Source: Pseudaminobacter salicylatoxidans (GTDB lineage Bacteria > Pseudomonadota > Alphaproteobacteria > Rhizobiales > Rhizobiaceae). From it: DNA of 64,000 bases. Both the position numbers and the translations under genes were made by a program. The notes beneath the pieces are model-generated. The model did no database searches. It was given only the letters and a program-made list of their open reading frames with translations, and was not told the DNA's origin. Positions 1 to 8,898 of this stretch are shown here, one piece after another. Position 1 is the stretch's first letter; the number at the start of each line of letters is the position of its first letter. The stretch spans positions 1 through 64,000 of the forward strand of contig NZ_QGGG01000006.1 in assembly GCF_003148475.1 (NCBI RefSeq), read 5' to 3'.

Positions 1-115
1 AGCGTTGCCTCGATCGATGCTCCTGCCATCCATGACCTCCAAATCATGGAAACCTATGGATTCAGAAATCGTAAAAATACGCAACTGTAATGCTAGGCGG
101 TAGCAGCAGCACCGC

Positions 116-1237
116 TCACTGCTGCAAGGACGAGATGTCGGCGCCGCGCGTGACCAGGCGCACCAGATCGGCCTGTCCGGTGGCGCCCGTCTTGCCATAG
201 ACATTCTTGAGCTGGGTGCGGATCGTTTCGCGCGAGACGCCGGCTGCAGCGGCGATCTCATCGATCGAGCGCCCGAGCACGATGCCGGTCATGGCGCGCA
301 TTTCGGCTGCCGTCAGGTTGAATGCGTGCGCCAGATGCTCGAAATCGACCGCCCGGCTGCCGGCATGGGGCGGTTCCATCAATACGATCACGGTCGGCCC
401 CTCGAAATAGGCCGATATGCGGTCCTTGCGGACGCGCACGAAGGTCAGCTTGAAGGAGTCGAGGAACAGGCTCTGTACCCTCACGCCCTTGAAGCCGCGC
501 TCCAGCATGGATTGCAGCAATGCGGTGGCTGCGGGCAATGCCAGTGTGAGCTTGCCGAGCGGAGACGTGCGCACCACGCCTCCTTCCGACAGCAGGCGCT
601 GGCCCGTGGTCGATGCGACCTTTATCGTCATGTCCTCGCCGATGATGAGCAGGCCGACATCTATCGCGTCGAACAGCGAGCCGCCGAGTTCCGCGACCGG
701 CTTGAGGTACGGGCTCGCGCGATAGTGCCGGAAGGCGCGCTGCAGATGCGGCGCGAGCTTCGTGAGGCAGTCGGCGGCCTCGCGGTTGCGCTCCGGGTCG
801 GCCCGGTTCGTCAAGGTGCTGAGGAGGAAGGAACATCCTTTCTCGCGATGGATGGTTATGCCCACGGCGCTTTCCAGTCCGAGAGGATGCAGGAAGTCGT
901 TGTAGAATTCGGTTTGCAGCAGACTTTCGCGGGTCAGCATCTGCTCGGCCACCACCCCGACGCCGACCGGCCGTATGGCGGCTTTCTTCATCCATGGGTT
1001 GCGAGCGGCGAAATGGTCCGCATAAGCGTCCGTGATGTTCTCCTTCAGGCCCGACGCGAGCGACCAGCTGCCTGTGTTGCTGATCGCATCATGGAAGAAC
1101 AGGGTGGATGCACCGCCCGGCAGCATCAGGCTCAAACGATCGAGAAACTGCTGCCAGGTGGCTTCACCCAGCAGGGCAGCGTAGATCAGATCGACCAGTT
1201 CGTCCTGGCTGTTACCGGTCAGGCCCATGGGGTGCAC
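116..1237 (-). CDS. LuxR-family transcriptional regulator
   Basis: A 373-residue protein with a C-terminal LuxR/GerE-type helix-turn-helix at about residues 308-368; recognition-helix region VSRETIRTQLKNVYGKTG. The N-terminal two thirds resemble a PAS/GAF-like sensory region, but no ligand can be named. The first possible start is a GTG at 1237 and an ATG lies three codons inside at 1228; neither has a clear Shine-Dalgarno sequence. It is divergent from a second, shorter LuxR-type regulator at 1505, so the two probably share a control region. Family assignment is firm from the HTH. The regulated pathway is unknown, and no autoinducer synthase is seen nearby. Confidence 0.85.
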   Translation of the reverse strand: MHPMGLTGNSQDELVDLIYAALLGEATWQQFLDRLSLMLPGGASTLFFHDAISNTGSWSLASGLKENITDAYADHFAARNPWMKKAAIRPVGVGVVAEQMLTRESLLQTEFYNDFLHPLGLESAVGITIHREKGCSFLLSTLTNRADPERNREAADCLTKLAPHLQRAFRHYRASPYLKPVAELGGSLFDAIDVGLLIIGEDMTIKVASTTGQRLLSEGGVVRTSPLGKLTLALPAATALLQSMLERGFKGVRVQSLFLDSFKLTFVRVRKDRISAYFEGPTVIVLMEPPHAGSRAVDFEHLAHAFNLTAAEMRAMTGIVLGRSIDEIAAAAGVSRETIRTQLKNVYGKTGATGQADLVRLVTRGADISSLQQ

Positions 1238-1252
1238 CGGATTGGAAATCCG
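1238..1252. promoter_or_regulatory. Inverted repeat just upstream of LuxR-type gene
   Basis: CGGATT and AATCCG are separated by three bases and abut the GTG start of the leftward LuxR-type gene. This could be an operator, or an RNA hairpin blocking initiation. No further evidence is available from sequence. Confidence 0.35.
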
Positions 1253-1504
1253 ATTCGCTCAGGCAGGATGCATGTTGACCAGCATCGCACGGGGCAGTCT
1301 CCCTCAACCCACTGAATGATACCCGATACAATGTCAGGTTGACAACGGTGGAGAACGCGCCACGCACGTTTGAATTGCAGAAATTCGTGATATGCATCAC
1401 CCGGGCGGGTGATTTTCTGGATGGCGTCTGGGGCATATTGGACCAGATGATTTTCCAGTGCGAGCGGGATGGGTCCTGCTCGTGAAAGGGTTTGGGGGCA
1501 GGTC

Positions 1505-2131
1505 ATGCCACAGTCGGCTTCGAGTCTTCGAAGCTCCTTCAGCGATATTCCCGACGCAGGCGCGGCCTCGGGGCAGGGAAGCGTGGTTTCCAGTGCCGGA
1601 AGGGCACTGTGCCTGCTCGGTGCCGCGGGGGAATTGTTGGCGGCGACGCCCGAATTCGAGGCGCTGTTCAACAACACCATTTTCGTCTTCAACGGCCGCA
1701 TGCGTGCCGCCCGGCCTGAGGAAAACGCAGCCCTGCAGGCATTGATTTCGTCCCTCCTTGCGCCTTCTGCGCAGCAGTCCAGCCGGAACAAGGTTGTCCG
1801 GCTGACCCGTCCCGACGACACCGTTGTCAGTGCGCACGGCATCTGCGTGAGCGGCGGGCTGTTGCCGGAGGGCGCGCCGGTAGCGATCCTCATGGTGGAC
1901 ATGCCGTCTCCCGCCGCGGCGGCCGAGACTTTGCTGTGCGAGGCTTATGGCCTGACGGTTGCTGAGGCGCGTCTGGCCAGCAGGCTTGCCGCCGGCGCGC
2001 CGCTGAAGGAAGCGGCGGCGGCCGAGAACATCACCTACGAGACCGCGAGAAGCCGGCTGAAGACCATCTTCCGCAAGACCGATACGAGGCGTCAGGCAGA
2101 ACTGGTGCTTCTGCTTTCAAGGTCTCGCTGA
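1505..2131 (+). CDS. LuxR-family transcriptional regulator, short form
   Basis: About 208 residues from the ATG at 1505, which follows a G-rich stretch GGGGGCAGG; an in-frame ATG at 1469 would add 12 residues without an obvious ribosome-binding site. The C-terminal 65 residues form a LuxR-type HTH (YGLTVAEARLASRLAAG, then ITYETARSRLKTIFRKT). The N-terminal part resembles a degenerate PAS-like domain and lacks a recognisable receiver aspartate pocket. It is transcribed away from the larger LuxR-type regulator at 116-1237; the C-terminal domains are similar in layout, which may reflect an old duplication. Target genes are unknown. Confidence 0.8.
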   Translation: MPQSASSLRSSFSDIPDAGAASGQGSVVSSAGRALCLLGAAGELLAATPEFEALFNNTIFVFNGRMRAARPEENAALQALISSLLAPSAQQSSRNKVVRLTRPDDTVVSAHGICVSGGLLPEGAPVAILMVDMPSPAAAAETLLCEAYGLTVAEARLASRLAAGAPLKEAAAAENITYETARSRLKTIFRKTDTRRQAELVLLLSRSR

Positions 2132-2133
2132 CG

Positions 2134-2165
2134 CATGATCCCGAGGCTTTCGGGGCAGGATCATG
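2134..2165. repeat. Palindromic intergenic element / possible terminator
   Basis: CATGATCC and GGATCATG form an 8-bp perfect inverted repeat, enclosing a second stem with CCCGA and TTCGGG, starting 3 bases after the LuxR-type stop codon. It resembles the short palindromic elements common between rhizobial genes and could act as a transcription terminator, although no T-tract follows. Confidence 0.5.
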
Positions 2166-2231
2166 TTTCAGGAACAAAAGCTTGAGCGAGACGCCGTTTC
2201 GCCCCGAAGAATGCGGCCGAAACGACAAGCT

Positions 2232-2585
2232 TCAGGTCCGTTCCGGCTTGAAGAAAGCCGAAGCGAAGACCAGCAGCCAGCCGATGATCAGCAGGCTTCC
2301 GCCAATCGGGGCGGCGTAGGCAAACAGCCGGTCGCCGAGAAAATCGCGCGCCAGCATGTCGCCGACGAACAGGATCAGGCCGGCCAGCAGCACGAAGCCG
2401 GAAAAGCGCAGCAGCCGGGTCGTCGCCAGCAGTCCGATGGCCACAAGTGCGCTCGCGTGCATCAACAGGAAGGACGACGCGGTTTGCATATGTTCGCCGC
2501 CGGCATGCGCGGCCATGGCCGCCAGTGCAACGCCGGCAGCGCCCGCAAGCCCGCCGGCGCCGAGAAGAAAACGATCCTTGTGCAT
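2232..2585 (-). CDS. DUF423 family membrane protein
   Basis: A 117-residue hydrophobic protein with four predicted membrane segments and the family-typical N-terminal region (GAGGLAGAAGVALAAMAAH) and C-terminal 'APIGGSLLIIGWLLV'. Length and layout fit the YgdD/DUF423 inner-membrane family, whose biochemical role is not established. It is convergent with the LuxR-type gene on its left and divergent from tex on its right. Nothing is truncated. Confidence 0.88.
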   Translation of the reverse strand: MHKDRFLLGAGGLAGAAGVALAAMAAHAGGEHMQTASSFLLMHASALVAIGLLATTRLLRFSGFVLLAGLILFVGDMLARDFLGDRLFAYAAPIGGSLLIIGWLLVFASAFFKPERT

Positions 2586-2795
2586 GGTCGGCCTCGTTGC
2601 ATCCGGTTTTCACGATTTTCCTGCGGCTGACTATAACCGGTCGCGGGCTGGCGGACATCGGGCTGTCATCATCCAAAATGTCGCGGAAGCTGTGGACCGC
2701 TTTCCTGTGGACCCTGATTTCGCCGCCATTTTCGGTGATTGGCATGGTGGCGCGATCGGACCTAAGGTCGCCGCCTTATCGACACTGGAAACGAC

Positions 2796-5123
2796 ATGGC
2801 CGCAGACATTCAACGCATTGCCGCGCTCATCGCGCCCGACATCAACGCCAGAGCGGATCAGGCCGCAGCCGCGATCGGGCTTTTGGATGAAGGCGCGACC
2901 GTCCCTTTCATCGCCCGTTATCGCAAGGAAGTGACCGGCGGTCTCGACGATACGCAACTGCGCACGCTGGCCGAGCGGCTGATCTATGTGCGCGAGATGG
3001 ATGCGCGCCGGTCCACCATTCTCGAATCGATCCGCGGCCAGGGCAAGCTGACCGACGAACTGGAAGCGGCGATTGCCGCCGTCACCACCAAGGCCGAGCT
3101 GGAAGACCTGTACCTGCCCTACAAGCCCAAGCGCCGCACGCGCGCCGAGATCGCCCGCGAGCGCGGGTTGGGGGCGCTGGCCGAGGCGATCCTTGCCGAC
3201 CGCGCGGCGGTGCCGGCCGAACTGGCTCAAGCCTACATCACCGGTGACGTGCCGGACGTGAAGACGGCGCTGGATGGCGCCCGCGACATCATTTCGGAGC
3301 AGTTTGCCGAAAACGCCGACCTCGTCGGCCGCTTGCGCAACTACATGAAGGAGCGCGCCTTCCTGCGTTCCAGGGTGGTCGATGGCAAGCAGGAGGCCGG
3401 AGCGAAGTTCTCCGATTATTTCGACCATGTCGAGCGATGGGCCAATGTGCCGAGCCACCGCGCACTCGCCATGCTGCGCGGCCGCAACGAGGAAGTGCTG
3501 TCGCTCGATATCGAGGTGGATGCCGACGACACGTCGCCGGTGAAGCCGGTGGAGCGCATGATCGCCGAAGCCAATACCATCGGCCGGCAGGGCGCTGGCG
3601 ACCAGTGGCTGGCCGATGTCGCCGGCTGGACCTGGCGCGTAAAGCTCTCGCTGTCGCTTTCGCTCGACCTCATGCGCGAGCTGCGCGAAAAATCCGAGGA
3701 AGAGGCGATCCGCGTCTTCGCGCGCAACCTCAAGGACCTGCTTCTGGCAGCACCTGCCGGCTCGCGCGCCACGATGGGCCTCGATCCGGGCATCCGCACC
3801 GGCGTCAAGGTCGCGGTGGTCGACCAGACAGGCAAGCTGCTCGACACCGCCACCGTCTATCCCTTCCCACCGAAGAACGACGTGCGTGGCACGCAGGCCG
3901 AGCTGGCGCGGCTGGCGGTGAAGCACAAGGTGGAGTTGATCGCCATCGGCAACGGCACCGCAAGCCGCGAGACCGAAAAGCTGGTCGCCGACTTGCTGTC
4001 GCCGATGCCTTCGCCCAAGCCGCTCAAGGTGATCGTCAGCGAGGCCGGCGCCTCGGTCTATTCGGCCTCGGAGACGGCGGCGGCGGAATTCCCCGGCCTC
4101 GACGTGTCGCTGCGCGGCGCGGTGTCGATCGCCCGGCGCCTGCAGGACCCGCTGGCCGAGCTGGTCAAGATCGAGCCGAAGTCGATCGGCGTCGGCCAGT
4201 ACCAGCACGATGTCGACCAGTATCGTCTCGCCCGTTCGCTCGACGCGGTGGTGGAAGATGCGGTGAACGCGGTCGGTGTCGATCTCAATACCGCATCCGC
4301 AGCGTTGTTGGCGCGGGTGTCGGGTCTTGGCGCATCGCTTGCCGAGGCCGTGGTGGCGCATCGCGATGCCAATGGCCCGTTTGCCAGCCGCAAGGAACTC
4401 CTGAAGGTCAACCGCCTCGGCCAGCGCACCTTCGAGCAATGCGCGGGTTTCCTGCGCATTCCCAACGGCGCCGAGCCGCTGGATGCTTCCGCGGTGCATC
4501 CGGAAGCCTATGGCGTGGCCAAGAAGATCGTCGCCGCCTGCGGCCGCGACCTGCGCGCGCTGATGGGTGACAGCGCGGCACTCAAGGCGGTCGATCCGCG
4601 CGCCTTCGTGGATGAGCGCTTCGGCCTGCCGACCGTGCGCGACATCATCGCTGAGCTGGAAAAGCCCGGCCGCGATCCGCGCCCTGAATTCAGGACCGCG
4701 ACCTTTGCCGACGGTATCGACGACATCAAGGACCTGAAGCCGGGCATGACGCTGGAGGGCACGGTGACCAACGTCGCCGCCTTCGGCGCCTTCGTCGACA
4801 TCGGCGTGCATCAGGACGGGCTCGTCCACCTGTCGCAATTGGCCGACCGTTTCGTGAAGGACGCGCATGAGGTGGTGAAGGCAGGCGACGTGGTGAAGGT
4901 GCGCGTGCTGGAGGTTGATATCAAGCGCAAGCGCATCAGCCTCACCATGCGCAACCACGACGATGGCGCGGGCGCGCGTCCGGGGTCCGCCTCGCGCGAC
5001 GACCGCGTGCAGCGTGGCGGGGGTGGCGGCAAATCGTTCAAGCCGGCCCCGCAGCAGAAGGGCGGCGGCGCATCGCAAGGTGCGTTTGGCGCTGCCCTTG
5101 CCGAGGCGATGAAGCGCAAGTAA
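2796..5123 (+). CDS. tex: Tex-like RNA-binding transcription accessory protein
   Basis: A 775-residue protein with the full Tex architecture: N-terminal helical Tex domain, YqgF/RuvC-like nuclease-fold domain near residues 325-450 ([14 protein letters not shown]), tandem helix-hairpin-helix motifs around 490-560 ([19 protein letters not shown]), and an S1 RNA-binding domain around 645-715 ([20 protein letters not shown]). The tail is rich in Gly, Arg and Lys, as in many Tex proteins. Tex binds nucleic acids and is linked to transcription and toxin expression in other bacteria. It stands alone and is followed by a strong hairpin at 5158-5183. Confidence 0.95.
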   Translation: MAADIQRIAALIAPDINARADQAAAAIGLLDEGATVPFIARYRKEVTGGLDDTQLRTLAERLIYVREMDARRSTILESIRGQGKLTDELEAAIAAVTTKAELEDLYLPYKPKRRTRAEIARERGLGALAEAILADRAAVPAELAQAYITGDVPDVKTALDGARDIISEQFAENADLVGRLRNYMKERAFLRSRVVDGKQEAGAKFSDYFDHVERWANVPSHRALAMLRGRNEEVLSLDIEVDADDTSPVKPVERMIAEANTIGRQGAGDQWLADVAGWTWRVKLSLSLSLDLMRELREKSEEEAIRVFARNLKDLLLAAPAGSRATMGLDPGIRTGVKVAVVDQTGKLLDTATVYPFPPKNDVRGTQAELARLAVKHKVELIAIGNGTASRETEKLVADLLSPMPSPKPLKVIVSEAGASVYSASETAAAEFPGLDVSLRGAVSIARRLQDPLAELVKIEPKSIGVGQYQHDVDQYRLARSLDAVVEDAVNAVGVDLNTASAALLARVSGLGASLAEAVVAHRDANGPFASRKELLKVNRLGQRTFEQCAGFLRIPNGAEPLDASAVHPEAYGVAKKIVAACGRDLRALMGDSAALKAVDPRAFVDERFGLPTVRDIIAELEKPGRDPRPEFRTATFADGIDDIKDLKPGMTLEGTVTNVAAFGAFVDIGVHQDGLVHLSQLADRFVKDAHEVVKAGDVVKVRVLEVDIKRKRISLTMRNHDDGAGARPGSASRDDRVQRGGGGGKSFKPAPQQKGGGASQGAFGAALAEAMKRK

Positions 5124-5157
5124 CCCCCTTCGGGCATGCGAAAGCAGACCTTATCTG

Positions 5158-5190
5158 CACCGGCCGGAGAAACCCGGCCGGTGACTTTGC
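5158..5190 (+). terminator. Probable terminator of tex
   Basis: A perfect 10-bp stem, CACCGGCCGG against CCGGCCGGTG with a six-base loop, is followed by a T-rich stretch ACTTTGCGTTT. It starts 35 bases after the tex stop codon. Confidence 0.7.
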
Positions 5191-5238
5191 GTTTGGACGG
5201 CCTGTTTTCGAACTGACGTAAGATTCTGTCCTGCGTCA

Positions 5239-5265
5239 TGTCGGCAATTGCGTTACTCATTCGTC
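5239..5265 (+). promoter_or_regulatory. Candidate ECF42-type promoter of the DGPF-sigma pair
   Basis: TGTCGG at 5239-5244 and CGTC at 5262-5265 are separated by 17 bases and lie just upstream of the DGPF gene start at 5289. Published ECF42 target promoters (Streptomyces venezuelae work) have a TGTCGA-like -35 and a CGA/TC-like -10. The match and the location support autoregulation. A small hairpin, CGTCTT/AAGACG at 5262-5278, overlaps the -10 and lies before the ribosome-binding site. Confidence 0.6.
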
Positions 5266-5288
5266 TTCGAGCAAGACGGAGGAGATGA

Positions 5289-5663
5289 ATGCTCTACGCG
5301 ATCCTTTGCTACAATTCCGAAGATGTTGTCGGCTCCTGGAGCAAGCAGGAGGACGACGAGGTGATGGCGCGGCTGGGCGCCGTGCAGGAAAAGGTGGCCG
5401 CGGCCGGCAAGCTCGGCCCGGTCGTGCGGCTTTTGCCCACCACCGCCGCCGCCACGCTGCGCAAGGGCCGCGACGGTCCGCTGGTGATCGACGGGCCATT
5501 TGCCGAAACCAAGGAGCAGTTTCTGGGTTTCTATGTCGTGGATTGTGAAACGCTCGATGAGGCTCTGGAGATCGCGAAGGAGTTGCAGGCCGCCAATCGC
5601 GGCCCCGGCGCTTATGAAGTCCGGCCCATCGGCATCTTCCGGCCCGGAGGCCTGACCGCATGA
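5289..5663 (+). CDS. YCII-related DGPF-domain protein
   Basis: A 124-residue YCII-family (ferredoxin-like fold) protein carrying the diagnostic DGPF motif (VIDGPFAETKEQFLGFY). Translation starts at the ATG after GGAGGAGATGA, a strong ribosome-binding site. Such proteins are nearly always encoded beside ECF42-type sigma factors; the enzymatic or binding role of the DGPF protein is not settled. Its stop region overlaps the sigma factor start by 4 bases (ATGA), so the pair is one translationally coupled operon. Confidence 0.9.
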   Translation: MLYAILCYNSEDVVGSWSKQEDDEVMARLGAVQEKVAAAGKLGPVVRLLPTTAAATLRKGRDGPLVIDGPFAETKEQFLGFYVVDCETLDEALEIAKELQAANRGPGAYEVRPIGIFRPGGLTA

Positions 5664-6928
5664 CCGCAGACCCTTCCTGGATAGACGATGCGCTGACGGC
5701 GGCCCGGCCGCAGGTGGTCGGCGCATTGCTCCGTTATTTCCGCGATCTCGACGCGGCGGAGGAAGCCTTCCAGGAGGCGTGCCTGCGGGCGCTGAAGAAC
5801 TGGCCGCAGAACGGCCCTCCGCGCGATCCGGTTGCCTGGCTGATCTTTGTTGGGCGCAACACCGGCATCGACGCCATCCGCCGCACCTCCCGGCAAGCGC
5901 CGATGCCGGAGGAGGACAGGGTGTCGGATCTCGACGATGTCGAGACGCCGATGGTCGAGCGGCTGGATGGGGCCGATTATCGCGACGACATATTGCGGCT
6001 GATGTTCATCTGCTGCCATCCCGAACTGCCCGCTACCCAGCAAGTGGCGCTGGCGTTGCGTATCGTCTCCGGGCTCAGCGTGAAGCAGATCGCGCGCGCC
6101 TTTCTCGTCAGCGAGGTGGCGATGGAGCAGCGCATCACGCGGGCCAAGGCGCGCATCACCCGTGCCGACGTGCCTTTCGAGGCGCCCGGCGCGGTGGAGC
6201 GGTCGGAGCGCCTCGCGGCAGTCGCGGCGATGATCTACCTGATCTTCAACGAAGGTTATTCGGCCGGCTTCGGTGAGGCGGGCGACCGCGCGCCACTATG
6301 CGACGAGGCGATCCGACTGGCTCGCCTGCTGCTCAGGCTGTTCCCCGCCGAGCCGGAGATCATGGGCCTCACCGCGCTGCTCCTGCTTCAGCATGCGCGC
6401 GCTGCCGCGCGTTTCGACGCCGATGGTGGGGCGATATTGCTGGAGGATCAGGACCGCGGCCTGTGGAACCGCGCCATGATCGCCGAGGGGCTGGCGCTGA
6501 TCGACAAGGCCATGCGTCATCGCCAGCCGGGGCCTTATCTGTTGCAGGCGGCGATAGCCGCGCTCCACGCCCGCGCGGCGAAGCCGGAAGACACCGACTG
6601 GGCCGAGATCGAGCTGCTTTACGCCATGCTGGAGCGGCAGGAGCCGTCGCCGGTGGTGACGCTCAACCGGGCCGTCGCGGTCGCCAAGCTGCGTGGGCCT
6701 GAAGCCGCACTTGCCATGGTCGAGCCACTGGAAGAACGGCTGTCAGGCTATTTCTACCTGTTCGGGCTCAAGGGCTATCTGCTGATGCAGCTTGGCCGCC
6801 GGGCAGAGGCGCGCATGGCCTTCGATCGCGCCATCGCGCTGGCCAACACGCCGGCGGAAGCGGCGCATATCCGCATGCATCTGGACCGGCTGATGAAAGA
6901 AAGCGGCGCACCGGCGCGCACCGGATGA
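5660..6928 (+). CDS. ECF sigma factor with C-terminal TPR-like extension (ECF42-like)
   Basis: A 422-residue sigma factor, about twice the length of a classical ECF factor. Sigma region 2 lies around residues 10-80 (LDAAEEAFQEACLRAL) and region 4 around 115-170 (LSVKQIARAFLVSEVAMEQRI). The remaining 230 residues are helical and TPR-like (YFYLFGLKGYLLMQLGRR). ECF42 factors have no anti-sigma gene; the C-terminal extension takes part in control, as reported for the group. It overlaps the upstream DGPF gene by 4 bases and is followed by three perfect hairpins. It probably drives its own operon from the 5239-5265 promoter. Confidence 0.92.
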   Translation: MTADPSWIDDALTAARPQVVGALLRYFRDLDAAEEAFQEACLRALKNWPQNGPPRDPVAWLIFVGRNTGIDAIRRTSRQAPMPEEDRVSDLDDVETPMVERLDGADYRDDILRLMFICCHPELPATQQVALALRIVSGLSVKQIARAFLVSEVAMEQRITRAKARITRADVPFEAPGAVERSERLAAVAAMIYLIFNEGYSAGFGEAGDRAPLCDEAIRLARLLLRLFPAEPEIMGLTALLLLQHARAAARFDADGGAILLEDQDRGLWNRAMIAEGLALIDKAMRHRQPGPYLLQAAIAALHARAAKPEDTDWAEIELLYAMLERQEPSPVVTLNRAVAVAKLRGPEAALAMVEPLEERLSGYFYLFGLKGYLLMQLGRRAEARMAFDRAIALANTPAEAAHIRMHLDRLMKESGAPARTG

Positions 6929-6990
6929 GGTGCCTTCCCAGCTGGCCGCCGTTTCCCCGGTTTTTGGAAAAGATCATGCTCAAGCAAACA

Positions 6991-7035
6991 GACCGGGCCT
7001 GACGACGCTTCGAGAGAACGTCGTCAGGCCCGGTC
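6991..7035. terminator. 17-bp perfect hairpin between convergent genes
   Basis: The left arm 6991-7007 (GACCGGGCCTGACGACG) is perfectly complementary to 7019-7035, with an 11-base loop. It lies between the 3' ends of the sigma factor and the leftward dehydrogenase gene and can serve as a bidirectional terminator or RNA end protector. No long T-tract follows on either side. Confidence 0.6.
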
Positions 7036-7047
7036 GATCTCATCCTT

Positions 7048-7083
7048 CGCCACGTCGTGGCGACCTCCCCCGTGTGGGGGAGG
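7048..7083. repeat. Two further tandem perfect hairpins
   Basis: CGCCACG-T-CGTGGCG at 7048-7062 and CCTCCCCC-GTGT-GGGGGAGG at 7064-7083. The second resembles the CCTCCCC/GGGGAGG hairpin elements that also occur at 47680-47787 in this window, so this is probably a dispersed intergenic repeat rather than a gene-specific terminator. Confidence 0.5.
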
Positions 7084-7101
7084 CAAGCTTCCTCAGGCTG
7101 T

Positions 7102-8367
7102 TCAGCTCATGAAGAAGTTCTGCGTGCCGTGCGCCTCGATGGCTTCGGCAAGCCGGCTCAGCGCATGCACGTAAGCCGCGGTGCGCATCGTGATGCCCTT
7201 GTCACGCGAGAGCTCCCAGATCGCCTGTCCCTCGCGCTCCATGATGGTGCGCAGGCGCACATGGATTTCCTCGACGGTCCAGTAATAGCCCTGACGGTTC
7301 TGGACCCATTCGAAGTAGGAGACCGTGACGCCGCCGGCATTGGCCAGGATGTCGGGCAGCACGATCACGCCGTTCTTCGCCAGGATCGCATCACCCTCGG
7401 GCGTCACCGGGCCATTGGCGAGTTCCAGCACCAGCTTGGCTTTCACCGAGCCGGCGTTGTCTTCGTCGATCATGTTCTCGAGCGCGGCCGGCACCAGCAG
7501 TTCGCACTCCACGCCGACGAGGTCGTCGGCCGCAAGCGCCGTGTGACCGTGCTGGCCGGCGGTCGTTGCAACCGAGCGACCGTCGTTCTTGGCCGCAAAC
7601 AGGGCATCGAGATTGAGTCCGTCGGTCGCAAAAACCGCGCCTTCGGAGTCGGAAACAGCGACGATCTTGTGGCCGTCCTCCGCAAGCAGGCGGGCGATAT
7701 GCTGGCCGGCATTGCCGAAGCCCTGCACGGCGACGCGCAGGCTGGGAGCAAGGTTGAGGTCCTTGGCCAGATGCCGGACGAGATAATAGCCGCCGCGCGC
7801 CGTGGCATCGCTGCGCCCGAGCGAGCCGCCCAGCGCGATCGGCTTGCCGGTGATGACGGCAGGCTCCGCCTGGCCGACGATCTGCGCATATTCATCGGCC
7901 ATCCAGCCCATGATCATGGAGTTTGTGTAGACGTCCGGCGCGGGAATATCGCGGTCGGGGCCGATGATGCGCGAAAACGCCTGGATGTAGGCGCGCGACA
8001 GGCGCTCGACCTCGGCTTTGGAAAGCTTGCGCGGATCGACCTGCACCGCGCCCTTGCCGCCGCCATAGGGCAGGTTCATGACCGCGCATTTGAAGGTCAT
8101 CCAGAACGCCAGCGTCTCGACCTCGTCGATGGTCGCTTCGGGATGGAAACGGATGCCGCCCTTGGTGGGCCCGCGCGTGTCGTCATATCGGCATCGCCAC
8201 GCCAGGAACGATTTTCGCGATCCGTCATCCATGCGGATCATCAATCGGACTTTGGTGGTTTCTCGCGGGAATTTCAGTTTCTCGATGACATCGGCGTCGA
8301 TGTTCAGGTGTGCTGCGGCCTCGTCAAGGCGGCTGAGTGCGTCATCGAAAAGACTGTCGTCGGACAT
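7102..8367 (-). CDS. Glu/Leu/Phe/Val dehydrogenase (glutamate dehydrogenase type)
   Basis: A 421-residue enzyme of the NAD(P)-dependent amino-acid dehydrogenase family, which interconverts glutamate and 2-oxoglutarate plus ammonia. The substrate-binding glycine-rich region PYGGGKGAVQVDP and the segment PAPDVYTNSMIMGWMADEY are typical, and a Rossmann domain fills the C-terminal half (VQGFGNAGQHIARLLAEDG). I chose the ATG at 8367 because GAAGGA sits six bases upstream on the coding strand; another ATG directly precedes it at 8370. Length suits the GdhA family of about 420 residues. The upstream region is shared with a divergent leader-peptide/EamA unit. Confidence 0.93.
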   Translation of the reverse strand: MSDDSLFDDALSRLDEAAAHLNIDADVIEKLKFPRETTKVRLMIRMDDGSRKSFLAWRCRYDDTRGPTKGGIRFHPEATIDEVETLAFWMTFKCAVMNLPYGGGKGAVQVDPRKLSKAEVERLSRAYIQAFSRIIGPDRDIPAPDVYTNSMIMGWMADEYAQIVGQAEPAVITGKPIALGGSLGRSDATARGGYYLVRHLAKDLNLAPSLRVAVQGFGNAGQHIARLLAEDGHKIVAVSDSEGAVFATDGLNLDALFAAKNDGRSVATTAGQHGHTALAADDLVGVECELLVPAALENMIDEDNAGSVKAKLVLELANGPVTPEGDAILAKNGVIVLPDILANAGGVTVSYFEWVQNRQGYYWTVEEIHVRLRTIMEREGQAIWELSRDKGITMRTAAYVHALSRLAEAIEAHGTQNFFMS

Positions 8368-8811
8368 CATAGTTCCTTCTTCGAGATAAAACTTTTGCGT
8401 TTGTGACGAAACGCGCCCCGCTTCTGCCACAAACTGTCGTGCCAAGCCAACTGGTCAAAAGTGCTGTTTTTGGAGCCGGGTGGCTTTCCCCCGGAAATTG
8501 CCGCGAAAAATGGTCCGAAAACGAGCAATGATTGCAATTGGAAGAGCGATTTCACCGCATAAAGTAACATCCTTGCAACATGGCCGCCATGCGACGACAT
8601 GCACCAGAGCCTCGTGTCGCAAATCGGGCAAACTGCCCTGTGCGCGGTGAACAATCCCCGCGCGAACCATGTGCGTGACGCTGTACTGTACCAGGAGCGG
8701 GGCTTTTTGCCTTGCCTGGGCCTAATCGAATCACTCTTTCCCGGCTAACGAGTATGCCCGCGTGAAAACCCTGCCGCGCGTGGTGGGGCAGGGTATGACA
8801 AGGGAAAAGCC
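8368..8811. other. Divergent intergenic region, no gene seen
   Basis: About 440 bases separate the dehydrogenase start from the small leader ORF. A 7-bp inverted repeat CCCTGCC/GGCAGGG lies near 8770-8795, shortly before the leader ORF. No convincing consensus promoter or additional ORF with a ribosome-binding site was found. Confidence 0.5.
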
Positions 8812-8895
8812 ATGATCGTTTCGCAGGTGGGGATTTCGGTTGCGGGTCGAAGGCAACCGGGTGGTCGTCCGCAAAACCCTTGCCGTTGCGGATAG
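8812..8895 (+). CDS. 27-residue leader peptide ending in a Cys-Arg-Cys-Gly motif
   Basis: ATG at 8812 is preceded by AAGGGAAAAGCC, a good ribosome-binding site. The 27-codon frame ends in RPQNPCRCG and stops at 8893-8895, only three bases before the ATG of the EamA-family exporter. The length, the ribosome-binding site, the tight spacing and the terminal pair of cysteine codons suggest a cis-acting upstream ORF that controls translation or transcription of the exporter, perhaps in response to cysteine availability. This is inference: a chance short ORF cannot be excluded. Confidence 0.5.
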   Translation: MIVSQVGISVAGRRQPGGRPQNPCRCG

Positions 8896-8898
8896 GTC

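Noticed and set aside
2631-5078. 815-codon open frame opposite tex
   Set aside because: Fully antisense to tex, with shadow-type composition rich in His, Arg and Gly; no domain recognised.
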